A stretch of DNA of 64,000 nt, taken from NCBI RefSeq assembly GCF_003967195.1, contig NZ_AP018725.1, positions 186,001 through 250,000 of the forward strand, written 5' to 3'. Below are positions 1 to 7,942 of this stretch, in pieces. Origin of the DNA: Sulfuriflexus mobilis (lineage in GTDB: Bacteria > Pseudomonadota > Gammaproteobacteria > AKS1). Numbering within the stretch: position 1 is the first letter of the stretch; every line of letters starts with the position of its first letter. The position numbers and the translations under genes were made by a program. The notes beneath the pieces are model-generated. The model made no database searches and was not told the origin of the DNA. It saw only the letters and a list, made by a program, of their open reading frames with translations.

Positions 1-203
1 AGGCCGCGTTGATCCCAGCCACTCAGGTACAGCGCTGCCTCGCGCAGGGTCTTACTGGGGATGGTGCCGGTGTGCACAGAAACCCCGCCGAGCATGCCCT
101 GGCGGTCGACGATCGCCGCCCGTTTGCCGAGTTTGGCGGCCTGGATGGCGGCACGTTGTCCGGCCGGTCCACTACCAATTACAATGAAATCATAGGCTTG
201 CAT
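1..203 (-). CDS. sthA: Soluble pyridine nucleotide transhydrogenase (SthA-like), N-terminal part
   Basis: The gene runs off the left edge, so only about 67 N-terminal residues are visible. They begin [19 protein letters not shown], a dinucleotide-binding GxGxxG fold. Next comes the segment that in the disulfide reductase family carries the redox-active CxxxxC. Here it reads [17 protein letters not shown], with both cysteines replaced by Ser and Thr. This matches the SthA/UdhA branch, which moves hydride between NADPH and NAD+ using FAD and no disulfide. An AGGAAG ribosome site precedes the ATG. The 275 bases upstream up to the Rof-like gene hold no convincing gene. Another flavoprotein of the family is possible but less likely. 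Confidence 0.8.
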   Translation of the reverse strand, partial: MQAYDFIVIGSGPAGQRAAIQAAKLGKRAAIVDRQGMLGGVSVHTGTIPSKTLREAALYLSGWDQRG

Positions 204-478
204 GGCGCTCTTCCTGAGAGGGTTTCATGACGAAACAGGTATATATAAGCATATCGGTAGCGGCGATGAATAGATTACATTGTTAAACATAGAGTATTTA
301 CTCTCGCGGGGTAAATAAGCCTCTACGTAGCGGTGAAATTCTGCCCTGGGTGAAATTTTTGCCGGCGATACGGCTAACGTTGCAGGGAGGTTTTTGTGAG
401 CAAAAATCCATTCTGAGCCGGAGTGTGCCGCTTTTTTGTAGCGTGTTTGCCTGGCCTGTAGCGCGAATGAATTAAACA

Positions 479-727
479 TTATTGATTTGTTATTGGCTGC
501 GCCCGGATAATTTTATCGAGGCGTATTTTTTTGTGTTCACCATGGGGGCCACGCGCTGACAGGTATTCGCTCTTCTGTTCGCTGAACAGGTCACAGGGCT
601 TAAGGGGCATACTCTGTATCCGGCCATGCCCATCCTGCCAGGTGATGTGTAATACCTGTCCGTGCATAACAGCGAGTTCATATTCGCTATGCTGTTCACA
701 GGAAACGGGGAGGTAGTCATCATTCAT
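479..727 (-). CDS. rof: Rof-like Rho-binding antiterminator
   Basis: The 82-residue protein begins MNDDYLPVSCEQHSEYELA and ends in a KIRLDKI segment. This is the layout of Rof/YaeO proteins (start MNDxYxPINC, end RLDKI), small Sm-fold proteins that bind Rho and inhibit termination. I chose the ATG at 727 because it matches the family start; ATG at 730 is possible. The start lies eight bases inside the end of the upstream CPXCG gene, so translation is probably coupled. It is the last gene of the hemW/CPXCG/rof-like minus-strand operon. Assignment rests on resemblance remembered from the family, not on an alignment. Confidence 0.7.
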   Translation of the reverse strand: MNDDYLPVSCEQHSEYELAVMHGQVLHITWQDGHGRIQSMPLKPCDLFSEQKSEYLSARGPHGEHKKIRLDKIIRAQPITNQ

Positions 728-905
728 CATCACGCCTCGCCTCGACATTAATTAATGTCGTGTCGGATACCTGCAGCGCGATCAGGATGGGTCGGCAGCA
801 GATCTGACAGTCCTCTATATACTCTTGATCGCCGGCAGAACAGTCGGCGGTGGTCTCGAATACTTCGCCACAATAGGGACAGCTGATGTTTATAGCCTCG
901 ATCAT
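720..905 (-). CDS. CPXCG-motif cysteine-rich small protein
   Basis: The 61-residue protein has one CPYCG motif near residue 9 and a second CQICC motif near residue 34, separated by DCSAGDQEYIEDC. This is the pattern of the widespread CPXCG-motif cysteine-rich proteins, thought to bind zinc; their role is unknown. Its ATG overlaps the hemW stop as ATGA, and its own end overlaps the Rof-like gene, so the three genes form one tight unit. Family membership is fairly certain; function is not. Confidence 0.85.
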   Translation of the reverse strand: MIEAINISCPYCGEVFETTADCSAGDQEYIEDCQICCRPILIALQVSDTTLINVEARRDDE

Positions 906-2080
906 GTTTCATTCTCCGCGTTGTCGACGAGAAACAGTTCGGCAAGGTCATTATAAAACCGGTAGCCGGTCTCCGTAGGTCGTATATGTTCAATGCTGTG
1001 TTCGAGCAGGCCGCGTTGTTCGGCCTTGGCCAGTGCATCACTGATCACGGTAATAGGCAGACCGGTATGTTGATTAAACAGTCGAGTCGGGAAGCCGGCC
1101 TTCAGGCGCAGGGCATTGAGCATGAATTCAAAGCCGGCATCTGCAGGGCTGAGTAGTTTGCGTTCAGCCACGTGTTTGCCACCGCTAATGCCCGCCATAT
1201 AACTGGCCGGGTGTTTTTGTTTCCAGCTGCGGCGGATGTTTTGTGTATCGGCGGCCGAGACCTTGCCATGCGCCCCGGCACCGATGCCGAGGTAATCACC
1301 AAACTGCCAGTAGTTGAGGTTATGCCGGCTTTGTTGGCCGTCGCGCGCATAGGCTGAAATCTCATATTGCCCATAGCCGCGTTTGGCAAGGGCTTGTTGA
1401 GCCGCTGTTTGCATACCCCAGATCGTGTCATCTTCCGGTAACGGCGGTGGTGAATGATGAAACAGGGTATTGGGCTCAAGGGTAAGTTGATAATAAGAAA
1501 TATGCGCGGGTTCGAGTGCCATGGCCGTTTCGATATCAGCAAGGGCCTGTGGCAGGAATTGCCCGGGCAGACCAAACATCAGGTCAAGGTTAAAGTTATC
1601 AAGTCCTGCCTCGTGCGCGGTCTCGGCGGCACGAATGGCCGCCTTGCGGTCATGGATACGTCCGAGCGCCTGCAGTTGCTCGTCATGGAAACTCTGGCAA
1701 CCGATAGACAGGCGATTGATCCCGGCGGCACGGAATTCATGAAACTTGCCGCTCTCCAGCGTCCCCGGATTGGCCTCCAGGGTGATCTCGGCATAGGCAT
1801 CGATCGACAGGCGCATGCGCAACCCGGACAGGAGCCGATCGAGGGCCTCGGCGGAGAGCAGGCTCGGCGTGCCGCCGCCAATAAAGATGCTGCTGACTAC
1901 ACGCCCCCAGATCGAAGGCAGGTCCTGTTCGAGGTCGGCGAGCAGGCAATCGACATAGGCAATATCCGGTATATCGCCATCCAGGGCATGCGAATTAAAA
2001 TCGCAGTACGGACATTTGCGTACGCACCAGGGTATATGGATATAGAGTGCCAGCGGCGGCAGGGCAGTGAAATGAAACAT
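902..2080 (-). CDS. hemW: HemW, radical SAM heme chaperone
   Basis: The 392-residue protein has the radical SAM cluster motif CVRKCPYC near residue 19, preceded by LALYIHIPW. GGGTPSLL follows near residue 69. These mark the HemN/HemW family. The CxxxCxxC spacing followed by DFNSH, and the length near 390, fit HemW, a chaperone that inserts heme into respiratory enzymes. They do not fit the longer coproporphyrinogen dehydrogenase HemN. It is the first gene of a three-gene operon with the CPXCG and Rof-like genes, and it diverges from fkpA across about 120 bases. Heme delivery would suit the oxidase genes further along the window. Confidence 0.9.
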   Translation of the reverse strand: MFHFTALPPLALYIHIPWCVRKCPYCDFNSHALDGDIPDIAYVDCLLADLEQDLPSIWGRVVSSIFIGGGTPSLLSAEALDRLLSGLRMRLSIDAYAEITLEANPGTLESGKFHEFRAAGINRLSIGCQSFHDEQLQALGRIHDRKAAIRAAETAHEAGLDNFNLDLMFGLPGQFLPQALADIETAMALEPAHISYYQLTLEPNTLFHHSPPPLPEDDTIWGMQTAAQQALAKRGYGQYEISAYARDGQQSRHNLNYWQFGDYLGIGAGAHGKVSAADTQNIRRSWKQKHPASYMAGISGGKHVAERKLLSPADAGFEFMLNALRLKAGFPTRLFNQHTGLPITVISDALAKAEQRGLLEHSIEHIRPTETGYRFYNDLAELFLVDNAENET

Positions 2081-2202
2081 TTGCCTATTCTACCTGTCTT
2101 ATCGCCTAATACCGAGCCGGCCAAGAGGATATCGACGGCCGATGCTGGTAATATCCAGCTCGCACTATGCAAACAGATTTTGACTCATCACGGGGAGTGA
2201 TA

Positions 2203-2880
2203 ATGAAACGAACATTGATGTTACTGGCCTGCTCGACAATCCTAGCCGCACCGCTGCAGGCTGCCGAAGCACTAAAACTGGACGATGACGCGAAAAAACT
2301 TAGTTATACCCTGGGCTTTCAGATTGCAAAAAACCTGGCTCGTCAGGGCATGGCACTGGATGCCGAGGCGGCCTCACGTGCCGTACATGATGTCTTCTCC
2401 GGTGCCAAGCCCATGCTCAGTGCTGAAGAAATGCAGGCTGTGGTACAGCGTGTCCAGCAGGCCGCCGCTGAGAAACGCAAGACGGCTGCCGAGGCCAGCC
2501 TCAAGGTCGGTGAGGCATTCCTTGCCGAGAACAAGAAGAAAGCCGGCGTGAAAACCCTGGCCAGTGGCCTGCAATACAAGGTCATGACCGCAGGTAGCGG
2601 CAAATCACCTGCGGCCGAAGACACCGTTGAAGTGCATTATGAGGGCAAGCTGATTAACGGCAAGGTCTTTGACAGTTCTATTCAGCGTGGTAAGAGCATC
2701 AGCTTCGGCGTTAACAAGGTCATCAAGGGCTGGACCGAGGCCCTGCAATTGATGAAGGAAGGTGCCAAGTGGCAGGTGTATATCCCCTCCAAATTGGCCT
2801 ACGGTGAAAACGGTGCGGGTAATGCGATTGGCCCGAACGAAACCCTGATCTTCGATATCGAGTTAATTAAGGTTAACTAA
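2203..2880 (+). CDS. FKBP-type peptidyl-prolyl isomerase, periplasmic (FkpA/Mip-like)
   Basis: The 225-residue protein starts MKRTLMLLACSTILAAPLQA, a clear signal peptide, so I use the ATG at 2203 rather than an upstream in-frame start. Residues 25-125 form the helical FKBP N-terminal dimerisation domain (KLSYTLGFQIAKNLARQG). Residues 135-225 form the FKBP catalytic domain, with VHYEGKLINGKVFDSS, KGWTEALQLMKEG and YGENGAGNAIGPNETLIFD. It should speed proline isomerisation in envelope protein folding. Its TAA stop overlaps by four bases, tail to tail, with the stop of the convergent phosphoribulokinase gene, leaving no room for a terminator. Confidence 0.88.
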   Translation: MKRTLMLLACSTILAAPLQAAEALKLDDDAKKLSYTLGFQIAKNLARQGMALDAEAASRAVHDVFSGAKPMLSAEEMQAVVQRVQQAAAEKRKTAAEASLKVGEAFLAENKKKAGVKTLASGLQYKVMTAGSGKSPAAEDTVEVHYEGKLINGKVFDSSIQRGKSISFGVNKVIKGWTEALQLMKEGAKWQVYIPSKLAYGENGAGNAIGPNETLIFDIELIKVN

Positions 2881-3824
2881 GCCTGGGGATTGCGCGCCGC
2901 AGCGATCAGTTCAAGGATCCGCGGCGTGCAGATCACCTCCAGCGCCATACGTAGTTTTCCACCCGGGATCACCAGCGTATTCGGCCGTGACATGAACGAG
3001 TCTTCAAACTCTCTTAACATCATCGGGAAGTCATAACGTGCCGGTTCGCGGAAGCGGCATACCAGCATACTCTCCGAGGGCGTGGGCACATCACGACTGA
3101 TAAACGGGTTGGAGGTATCGACCAGCGGCACACGCTGAAAGTTGATATCGGTCAGTGAAAATTGCGGGGTCATAAAATATACATAATCCTGCAGGCGACG
3201 CAGGATAGTAGTGGTGGTTTCCTCGGCCAGGATCCCCTTGGTGTGCATGTCGCGATGAATCTTCTGGATCCACTCGAGGTTAACCACTGGCACGACGCCG
3301 ATTAGAAAGTCCACATATTGTGCGACATCTACGCCATTTTGTTTATTATGCTTGCGACGTTCGATGACGACCGGGTTGTGCGAGGCTGACATGCGCCGCC
3401 GTGTCCAGGTGCGGGCGACCACACCACCGTGCAGGCCCTCGTAAACCAGCAGGTCACTGTCTGTCGGGAATGCCTGTGGCGGACCGAAGTTGCCGGGCGT
3501 GAGTTTGTCATCCGTAATACTGTCTTCGCGCAGGTATTCGCGTACTTCACCCCGGCCGGTTTCGGCATAGTCCCTGAAGCACGTCTCGAGCAAGTCAAAG
3601 CGGTTGACCTCCGGGCCAAAGTGGCTGATGGGGCGGCCAGTGCGGTTGGCCTCTTCAATCGCTGCACGCATTTCCTCACGTTCATAGCGCAGAAAACTGT
3701 CGCCATCGACATAGGCGGGTCGGAGGCCCTCGCGGCGGAAGATATCACTAAAGGCATCACGGACCGAGGTGGTCCCCGCACCAGAGGAGCCGGTAATGGC
3801 GATAATTGGATGTGCCTGGGACAT
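2877..3824 (-). CDS. prk: Phosphoribulokinase
   Basis: The 315-residue protein has the P-loop GSSGAGTTSV at residues 12-21, followed by a VDGDSFLRYER segment and YEGLHGG. These are the signatures of proteobacterial class I phosphoribulokinase, which phosphorylates ribulose 5-phosphate to the RuBisCO substrate. It is slightly longer than the usual 290 residues. No RuBisCO, carboxysome or other Calvin cycle gene is near. It could therefore be a scattered autotrophy gene or a PrkB-type orphan such as many heterotrophic gammaproteobacteria carry. It is convergent with the FKBP gene and diverges from the Nudix gene. Confidence 0.85.
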   Translation of the reverse strand: MSQAHPIIAITGSSGAGTTSVRDAFSDIFRREGLRPAYVDGDSFLRYEREEMRAAIEEANRTGRPISHFGPEVNRFDLLETCFRDYAETGRGEVREYLREDSITDDKLTPGNFGPPQAFPTDSDLLVYEGLHGGVVARTWTRRRMSASHNPVVIERRKHNKQNGVDVAQYVDFLIGVVPVVNLEWIQKIHRDMHTKGILAEETTTTILRRLQDYVYFMTPQFSLTDINFQRVPLVDTSNPFISRDVPTPSESMLVCRFREPARYDFPMMLREFEDSFMSRPNTLVIPGGKLRMALEVICTPRILELIAAARNPQA

Positions 3825-3912
3825 ATGCTATCTGCCGTGATTGGGAGGGTTTATTTAATGCCAACACGCTGCTGTAGTAAAGTAGCCACATACATTAAAA
3901 CGGGTCCGTGAT

Positions 3913-4494
3913 ATGAATTATTGTAGTCAATGTGGTGGCGGGGTGATCCTGAGTGTCCCCGAGGGGGACAATCTGCCGCGACATGTGTGCGGCCAGTGTG
4001 GTGAGATCCACTACCAGAACCCGAAGGTCGTGGTGGGCTGTATCCCGGAATACGGGCAGCAGGTCCTGTTCTGCAAGCGGGCGATTGAACCACGCCTGGG
4101 TTATTGGACCCTGCCGGCGGGTTTTATGGAAAACGCCGAGACCACTGCCGAGGGGGCGGCGCGCGAAACCCTCGAAGAGGCCGGTGCCCGGGTCGAGATC
4201 CTTGACTTGTTCAGCATGTTCAGCCTGCCGCATATCAACCAGGTTTACCTGCTCTATCGCGCCAGACTAATGGATCTGGATTTTGCCCCGGGTATCGAGA
4301 GCCTTGAAGTGGAATTGCTCGATGAAGAGCAGGTGCCCTGGGGAGATATGGCCTTTTCTGTGATAACTGAAAGCCTGAGACGCTATTACGCTGACCGGCG
4401 TGCCGGGCGCTATGGGTTTCATAGTGGTGACATGCTTCGTTTGCCGGGTGAAACACCCCGTTTCGAAGTACGTATGCTGAATGCGGATGGCTGA
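3913..4494 (+). CDS. Nudix hydrolase with N-terminal zinc ribbon
   Basis: The 193-residue protein begins with a zinc ribbon, CSQCG then CGQCG at residues 4-34. A Nudix box follows at about residues 70-92 (GFMENAETTAEGAARETLEEAG), fitting Gx5Ex7REUxEExG. Zinc-ribbon Nudix enzymes hydrolyse NADH-type or ADP-sugar-type pyrophosphates, but the substrate cannot be read from the sequence. The downstream aminopropyltransferase-like gene overlaps its end, suggesting co-expression. Confidence 0.85.
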   Translation: MNYCSQCGGGVILSVPEGDNLPRHVCGQCGEIHYQNPKVVVGCIPEYGQQVLFCKRAIEPRLGYWTLPAGFMENAETTAEGAARETLEEAGARVEILDLFSMFSLPHINQVYLLYRARLMDLDFAPGIESLEVELLDEEQVPWGDMAFSVITESLRRYYADRRAGRYGFHSGDMLRLPGETPRFEVRMLNADG

Positions 4495-5275
4495 AAATTT
4501 TTCAGCCGGCAAGTGCGTGGCCCGTCAGCAGGGCCTGCATGGTGAGATCAGCATAGTCGAAAACAGCGAGTACCGCTGGTTGTGTTATGGCGATGATGTC
4601 ATGCACAGCTGTATGTCGCGTAGCCGGCCACAGCAACTGGTATTGCCTTATCAGCACTACATGGCGGCCTGGCAATTATTTCTGCCACACTTACCGCCCG
4701 CCTCGGCCCTGTTACTGGGTACCGGTGGCGGTGACAATATTCGTTTCCTTCAGCATTATTATCCACAAACACGGATTCAGGCCGTGGAGCAGGACCCCGA
4801 GATATTGCGCCTGGCCTGCCAGTGGTTTGCCCTGCAACCCACGCCAGGGCAATTGGAACTGGTGGTGGAGGAGGCCGGCGATTTCATGCTGCGCCAGCAT
4901 GCCCAACACGAACTGATTTTTATCGACATGCTGGCTGGTGAGAATATGCCTGCGTGCCTGCACACGGAAGAGTTCTGGCGAGCTTGTCAGCAAGCGCTGT
5001 CTGCACAGGGGCTGTTATTGATCAATGGTATCTTTGCCGACAGTGACGGTTTTATGTTGCTGATGAAACAGCTACAGGCGGCCTTTGGCGTGCTGCCCCT
5101 GTGCATGGGGGTGCCCGATTACAACAATGTGGTGTTACTGCTTGACAGGGGGGATGTGCTGGCAAACAGGCCGCTTGTGTTACAACGTTCGCAGAACCTG
5201 GCGGAGGCAAGCGGCCAGGATTTTTCAGCCATCCTGCAAGCCCTGCAAAGTGATAATCCGGAGTTTAGATTTTAG
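4481..5275 (+). CDS. Spermidine synthase-like methyltransferase-fold protein
   Basis: The protein of about 264 residues has the Rossmann nucleotide-binding motif ALLLGTGGGDNIRFL near residue 76, then QAVEQDPEILRLA, the acidic end of the second strand. This is the layout of spermidine synthase family proteins. The usual GGGDG is GGGDN, and the full aminopropyltransferase signature is not evident, so true polyamine synthase activity is doubtful. The start could be ATG 4481 or 4487, both inside the Nudix gene. No signal peptide or membrane segment is seen. Confidence 0.6.
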   Translation: MRMAENFSAGKCVARQQGLHGEISIVENSEYRWLCYGDDVMHSCMSRSRPQQLVLPYQHYMAAWQLFLPHLPPASALLLGTGGGDNIRFLQHYYPQTRIQAVEQDPEILRLACQWFALQPTPGQLELVVEEAGDFMLRQHAQHELIFIDMLAGENMPACLHTEEFWRACQQALSAQGLLLINGIFADSDGFMLLMKQLQAAFGVLPLCMGVPDYNNVVLLLDRGDVLANRPLVLQRSQNLAEASGQDFSAILQALQSDNPEFRF

Positions 5276-5420
5276 GGGGTTAGGGGGGATCTATGATCCC
5301 TTATTCGAGGGGCTTTTGGTTCCGTGGTTATAGGGGCTTTCTTGGCTGCCTGATTCACCACTCATAGAATCCCTTCGGGCTTCATCATGAGTACCTCAAC
5401 CATCTCCGATGGTTCGAGGC

Positions 5421-5449
5421 AAAAAAAAGCGCGGCATAAAATGCCGCGC
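5421..5449 (-). terminator. Rho-independent terminator of the candidate small RNA
   Basis: Read on the minus strand, a 9-bp stem of GCGCGGCAT and ATGCCGCGC with a TTT loop is followed by eight consecutive T (5428-5421). On the plus strand the stem is followed by TCAAAAAA, so it should act only on minus-strand transcripts. Confidence 0.7.
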
Positions 5450-5537
5450 TCAAAAAACCGACATGCAGGGGGGGAGAGGGGGGGAAGCATGTCGGTAAAG
5501 CTATCCGTCGATATTGCACTACTGTACCGTCTATCTG
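5421..5537 (-). ncRNA. Candidate small RNA with a polyC hairpin loop
   Basis: On the minus strand a perfect TATAAT lies at 5549-5544, predicting transcription from about 5537. The transcript would contain a 9-bp hairpin (5495-5487 with 5466-5458) whose 20-base loop holds two runs of seven C separated by TCT, then TTTTTT. A second 9-bp GC-rich hairpin (5449-5441 with 5437-5429) follows, ending in eight T. That is a short leader, a pyrimidine-loop hairpin and a Rho-independent terminator in about 117 bases, a typical small-RNA layout. C-rich loops of known small RNAs pair with Shine-Dalgarno sequences, so translational repression is a reasonable guess. No good -35 box is visible. Confidence 0.5.
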
Positions 5538-5695
5538 GGGTTAATTATACAAGCTTTCAAGTGTGCGCCTAGGTGGCAACTGTGATTAATTGTTACAAAT
5601 AATGCTGGTTTCTTGACGATTGGAAAAAGTCTAAGCCTAAGATATTGAATTTAAAAAGCCTTATCGGTGTAGCAAAAGTATCAGGATATCTGGAA

Positions 5696-6286
5696 TTATT
5701 TTGCCATGGCTGCCAGCAGTTGTTTTAGCGCCTTGCCACGGTGACTGAGGCGGTTCTTGGTCTCGGCATCAAGTTGCGCCGAGGAGCAGTCGCGCTCCGG
5801 TACGTAAAATACCGGGTCATAACCAAAGCCGTTTTTGCCTTGCGCGCTTTCAAGGATACGCCCTTCCCATGTGCCCTGGCAGATCAGCGGCGTCGGGTCT
5901 TCGCCGTGGCGCATAAAGACCATCAGACACTGGAAGCGTGCTGTGCGCGCGGACTCGGGCACACCCTGCAGGGCCTCGAGCAGTTTGTTCAGGTTGTCGG
6001 CATCCGAGGCACCCACACCGGCATAACGTGCCGAGTAGATGCCCGGTGCACCCTGCAGGGCATCGACCTCGAGGCCGGAGTCGTCGGCGATCGCCGGCAG
6101 GCCGCTCAATTGTGCGGCATGGCGGGCCTTGAGAATGGCGTTTTCCACAAAGGTCAGACCGGTCTCGTCGGCCTCGGGGATAGCAAACTCGGCCTGGGGG
6201 ACGACCTCAATATCCAGGCCGGCGAGGATCTGGTTGATCTCGCGGACCTTGCCGGCATTGTTACTGGCCAGGACGATCCTCTGCAT
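5696..6286 (-). CDS. rdgB: RdgB, dITP/XTP pyrophosphatase
   Basis: The start is MQRIVLASNNAGKVREI at 6286, giving 196 residues, the usual length. The ORF extends further upstream into rph, but that part does not resemble the family. Motifs are SNNAGKxxEI at the N terminus, TFVENAxxKARxAA near residue 40, ADDSGLEVDAL near residue 66, and GKNGFGYDPVFY with SHRGKAL near the end. The enzyme removes non-canonical purine triphosphates (dITP, XTP) from the nucleotide pool. It follows rph with a gap of four bases, an arrangement common in this group. Confidence 0.93.
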   Translation of the reverse strand: MQRIVLASNNAGKVREINQILAGLDIEVVPQAEFAIPEADETGLTFVENAILKARHAAQLSGLPAIADDSGLEVDALQGAPGIYSARYAGVGASDADNLNKLLEALQGVPESARTARFQCLMVFMRHGEDPTPLICQGTWEGRILESAQGKNGFGYDPVFYVPERDCSSAQLDAETKNRLSHRGKALKQLLAAMAK

Positions 6287-6290
6287 GGGC

Positions 6291-7010
6291 CTATGCCTCG
6301 GCCAGCGCGGCGCGTTGCGCCTCGATGAGTTGCTGGATGCCATCAACGGCCAGGTCCAGCATGCCATTCAGCTCATCACGCTTGAAGGCAACGCCCTCGG
6401 CGGTACCCTGTACCTCAATGAAGTCGCCCTGCTCATTCATGACCACATTCATGTCGGTTTCAGCATTGCAGTCTTCCGGGTAGTCGAGGTCCAGTACCGG
6501 CGTACCTTTAAACATGCCAACCGAGACCGAGGCGATCATGGTCTGCAGAGGATTTTTCTTGATCGAGCCGTCTTTTTGTAACACGGCGATGGCATCGGCG
6601 AGTGCCACATAGGCGCCGGTGATCGAGGCGGTGCGGGTGCCGCCGTCGGCCTGGATGACATCGCAGTCGATGTGAATGGTGCGTTCACCGAGGGCCTTCA
6701 TATCCACGGCGGCACGCAGGGCACGGCCGATGAGGCGCTGGATCTCCATGGTGCGGCCGCCTTGTTTACCGCGTGCGGCCTCGCGCCCCATGCGTTCGGT
6801 GGTGGAACGAGGCAGCATGCCGTATTCGGCGGTGACCCAGCCCTGGCCCTTGCCGCGTAAAAACCCCGGGGCCTTGTCCATGATGCTGGCGGTACAGAGT
6901 ACCTTGGTGTCACCAAATTCGATGAGCACCGAACCTTCGGCGTGTTTGGTGTAGTTACGGGTCAGGCGGATTTGACGTAGTTCATTCGGGGCTCGGCCAC
7001 TGGGACGCAT
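6291..7010 (-). CDS. rph: RNase PH
   Basis: The 239-residue protein starts [20 protein letters not shown], almost the family consensus. It continues with [20 protein letters not shown] and the [26 protein letters not shown] segment. RNase PH trims 3' extensions of tRNA precursors by phosphorolysis. It is upstream of rdgB in the same operon. Nothing unusual is seen. Confidence 0.95.
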   Translation of the reverse strand: MRPSGRAPNELRQIRLTRNYTKHAEGSVLIEFGDTKVLCTASIMDKAPGFLRGKGQGWVTAEYGMLPRSTTERMGREAARGKQGGRTMEIQRLIGRALRAAVDMKALGERTIHIDCDVIQADGGTRTASITGAYVALADAIAVLQKDGSIKKNPLQTMIASVSVGMFKGTPVLDLDYPEDCNAETDMNVVMNEQGDFIEVQGTAEGVAFKRDELNGMLDLAVDGIQQLIEAQRAALAEA

Positions 7011-7052
7011 GGGAATTCCTTTGGTTGTGGTGTATTGCTTGGCTGCAAAGAC

Positions 7053-7937
7053 TTATTTAGTTTTCGGATCATAATCCATTTCGTCACTGTAATCCTCTAA
7101 TGCCTTATTGATGGCACTGATGGCATGACTGATGTGATCATTGTCGGCCTCGGTTTGTTCGTCCTGCGGTAGGCGGCTGTTTGCCGGGGTGTCGACATGA
7201 CAGTCGAGCATGCGTAGCGCGATGGCACTGATATTATCGCTTTGCGGGTAGCTATTACTCTCGGCGCGGCTGGCCAGGTCATTCAGGGTAGTCTCAAGGT
7301 CACCCTCTGCAGACAGTTGCCGAAGCTGTTCGGCCTTCAGGGCTGACCACAGGCCATCACTACAGAGCAACAGGACATCCCCCTGTTGCAGGTCATCACG
7401 GTGGTGATAACTGATATCGGGTAAATGCCTGGGGGCACCGACACACTGGGTAATGTAGCTGCGTTTGGGGTGCGTGAGCATGTCTGACTCGCTGATAAGG
7501 CCCTGGCGAAACAGTTCTTGCACGTAGGAATGGTCGATGGTGCGTGCCAGCACGCGGCTATCACGTAACAGGTAGAGACGGCTGTCACCGACATGCGCCC
7601 AACTGATCTCATTACCCTGGATCAGACAGGCGACACAGGTCGTGCGCGGCTCAAGTACCGGTCGCTGTTTTTTTCCGGCCTTGAGGATATTGCCATGCGC
7701 GGTGCCGATGGCATTACGAAAAAAGGCCTGCGGGTCGGTAATCGGTTTCTTGCTGCGGCGGAAATACTCGTCGAGGGTATCGACCAGTATCTGTGCCGCG
7801 ATATCACCACCGCCGTGCCCGCCCATGCCGTCGGCGACAACCAGCAGGATACTGCTATCGGTCTCGGCGACGATCAGGCGGTCCTCGTTTTGCAGGCGGT
7901 TACCGAGCCGGTTGACCTGTGCAATCAGGGTTTTCAT
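7053..7937 (-). CDS. PP2C-family protein phosphatase
   Basis: The 294-residue protein carries the metal-binding PP2C motifs in order: NEDR near residue 17, VADGMGGHGGGDIAA at 34-48, HVGDSRLYLLR near 116, CSDGLW near 192 and a late DN (SDNISAIALR). It should remove phosphate from Ser/Thr residues using Mn or Mg. It lies five bases downstream of a Ser/Thr kinase gene on the same strand, so the two probably form an opposing pair. The last 40 residues are acidic and outside the domain. Substrates are unknown. Confidence 0.9.
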   Translation of the reverse strand: MKTLIAQVNRLGNRLQNEDRLIVAETDSSILLVVADGMGGHGGGDIAAQILVDTLDEYFRRSKKPITDPQAFFRNAIGTAHGNILKAGKKQRPVLEPRTTCVACLIQGNEISWAHVGDSRLYLLRDSRVLARTIDHSYVQELFRQGLISESDMLTHPKRSYITQCVGAPRHLPDISYHHRDDLQQGDVLLLCSDGLWSALKAEQLRQLSAEGDLETTLNDLASRAESNSYPQSDNISAIALRMLDCHVDTPANSRLPQDEQTEADNDHISHAISAINKALEDYSDEMDYDPKTK

Positions 7938-7942
7938 AACAC

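Larger units (their letters stand above)
5276..5695. other. Intergenic region of 420 bases with several hairpins
   Basis: No credible protein gene lies here. Short inverted repeats sit at 5397-5413 (AACCATC/GATGGTT), 5429-5449 (GCGCGGCAT/ATGCCGCGC) and 5458-5495 (CCGACATGC/GCATGTCGG). The last two have T-runs only when read on the minus strand and belong to the candidate small RNA. The stretch 5550-5695 is AT-rich and shows nothing I can name; it also receives the 3' end of rdgB. Confidence 0.6.

Noticed and set aside
225-479. 84-residue frame on the minus strand downstream of the Rof-like gene
   Set aside because: Odd composition, no family resemblance and it fills the leader of the transhydrogenase gene.
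1454-2200. 248-residue frame antisense to hemW
   Set aside because: Shadow of a high-GC gene; hemW has clear motifs on the other strand.
5458-5495. Plus-strand G-quadruplex from two G7 runs
   Set aside because: Only two long G-runs in a hairpin loop; the T-tails favour a minus-strand RNA instead.
5387-5572. 61-residue plus-strand frame
   Set aside because: It runs through the two hairpins and G-runs of the candidate small RNA; low-complexity and no coding character.
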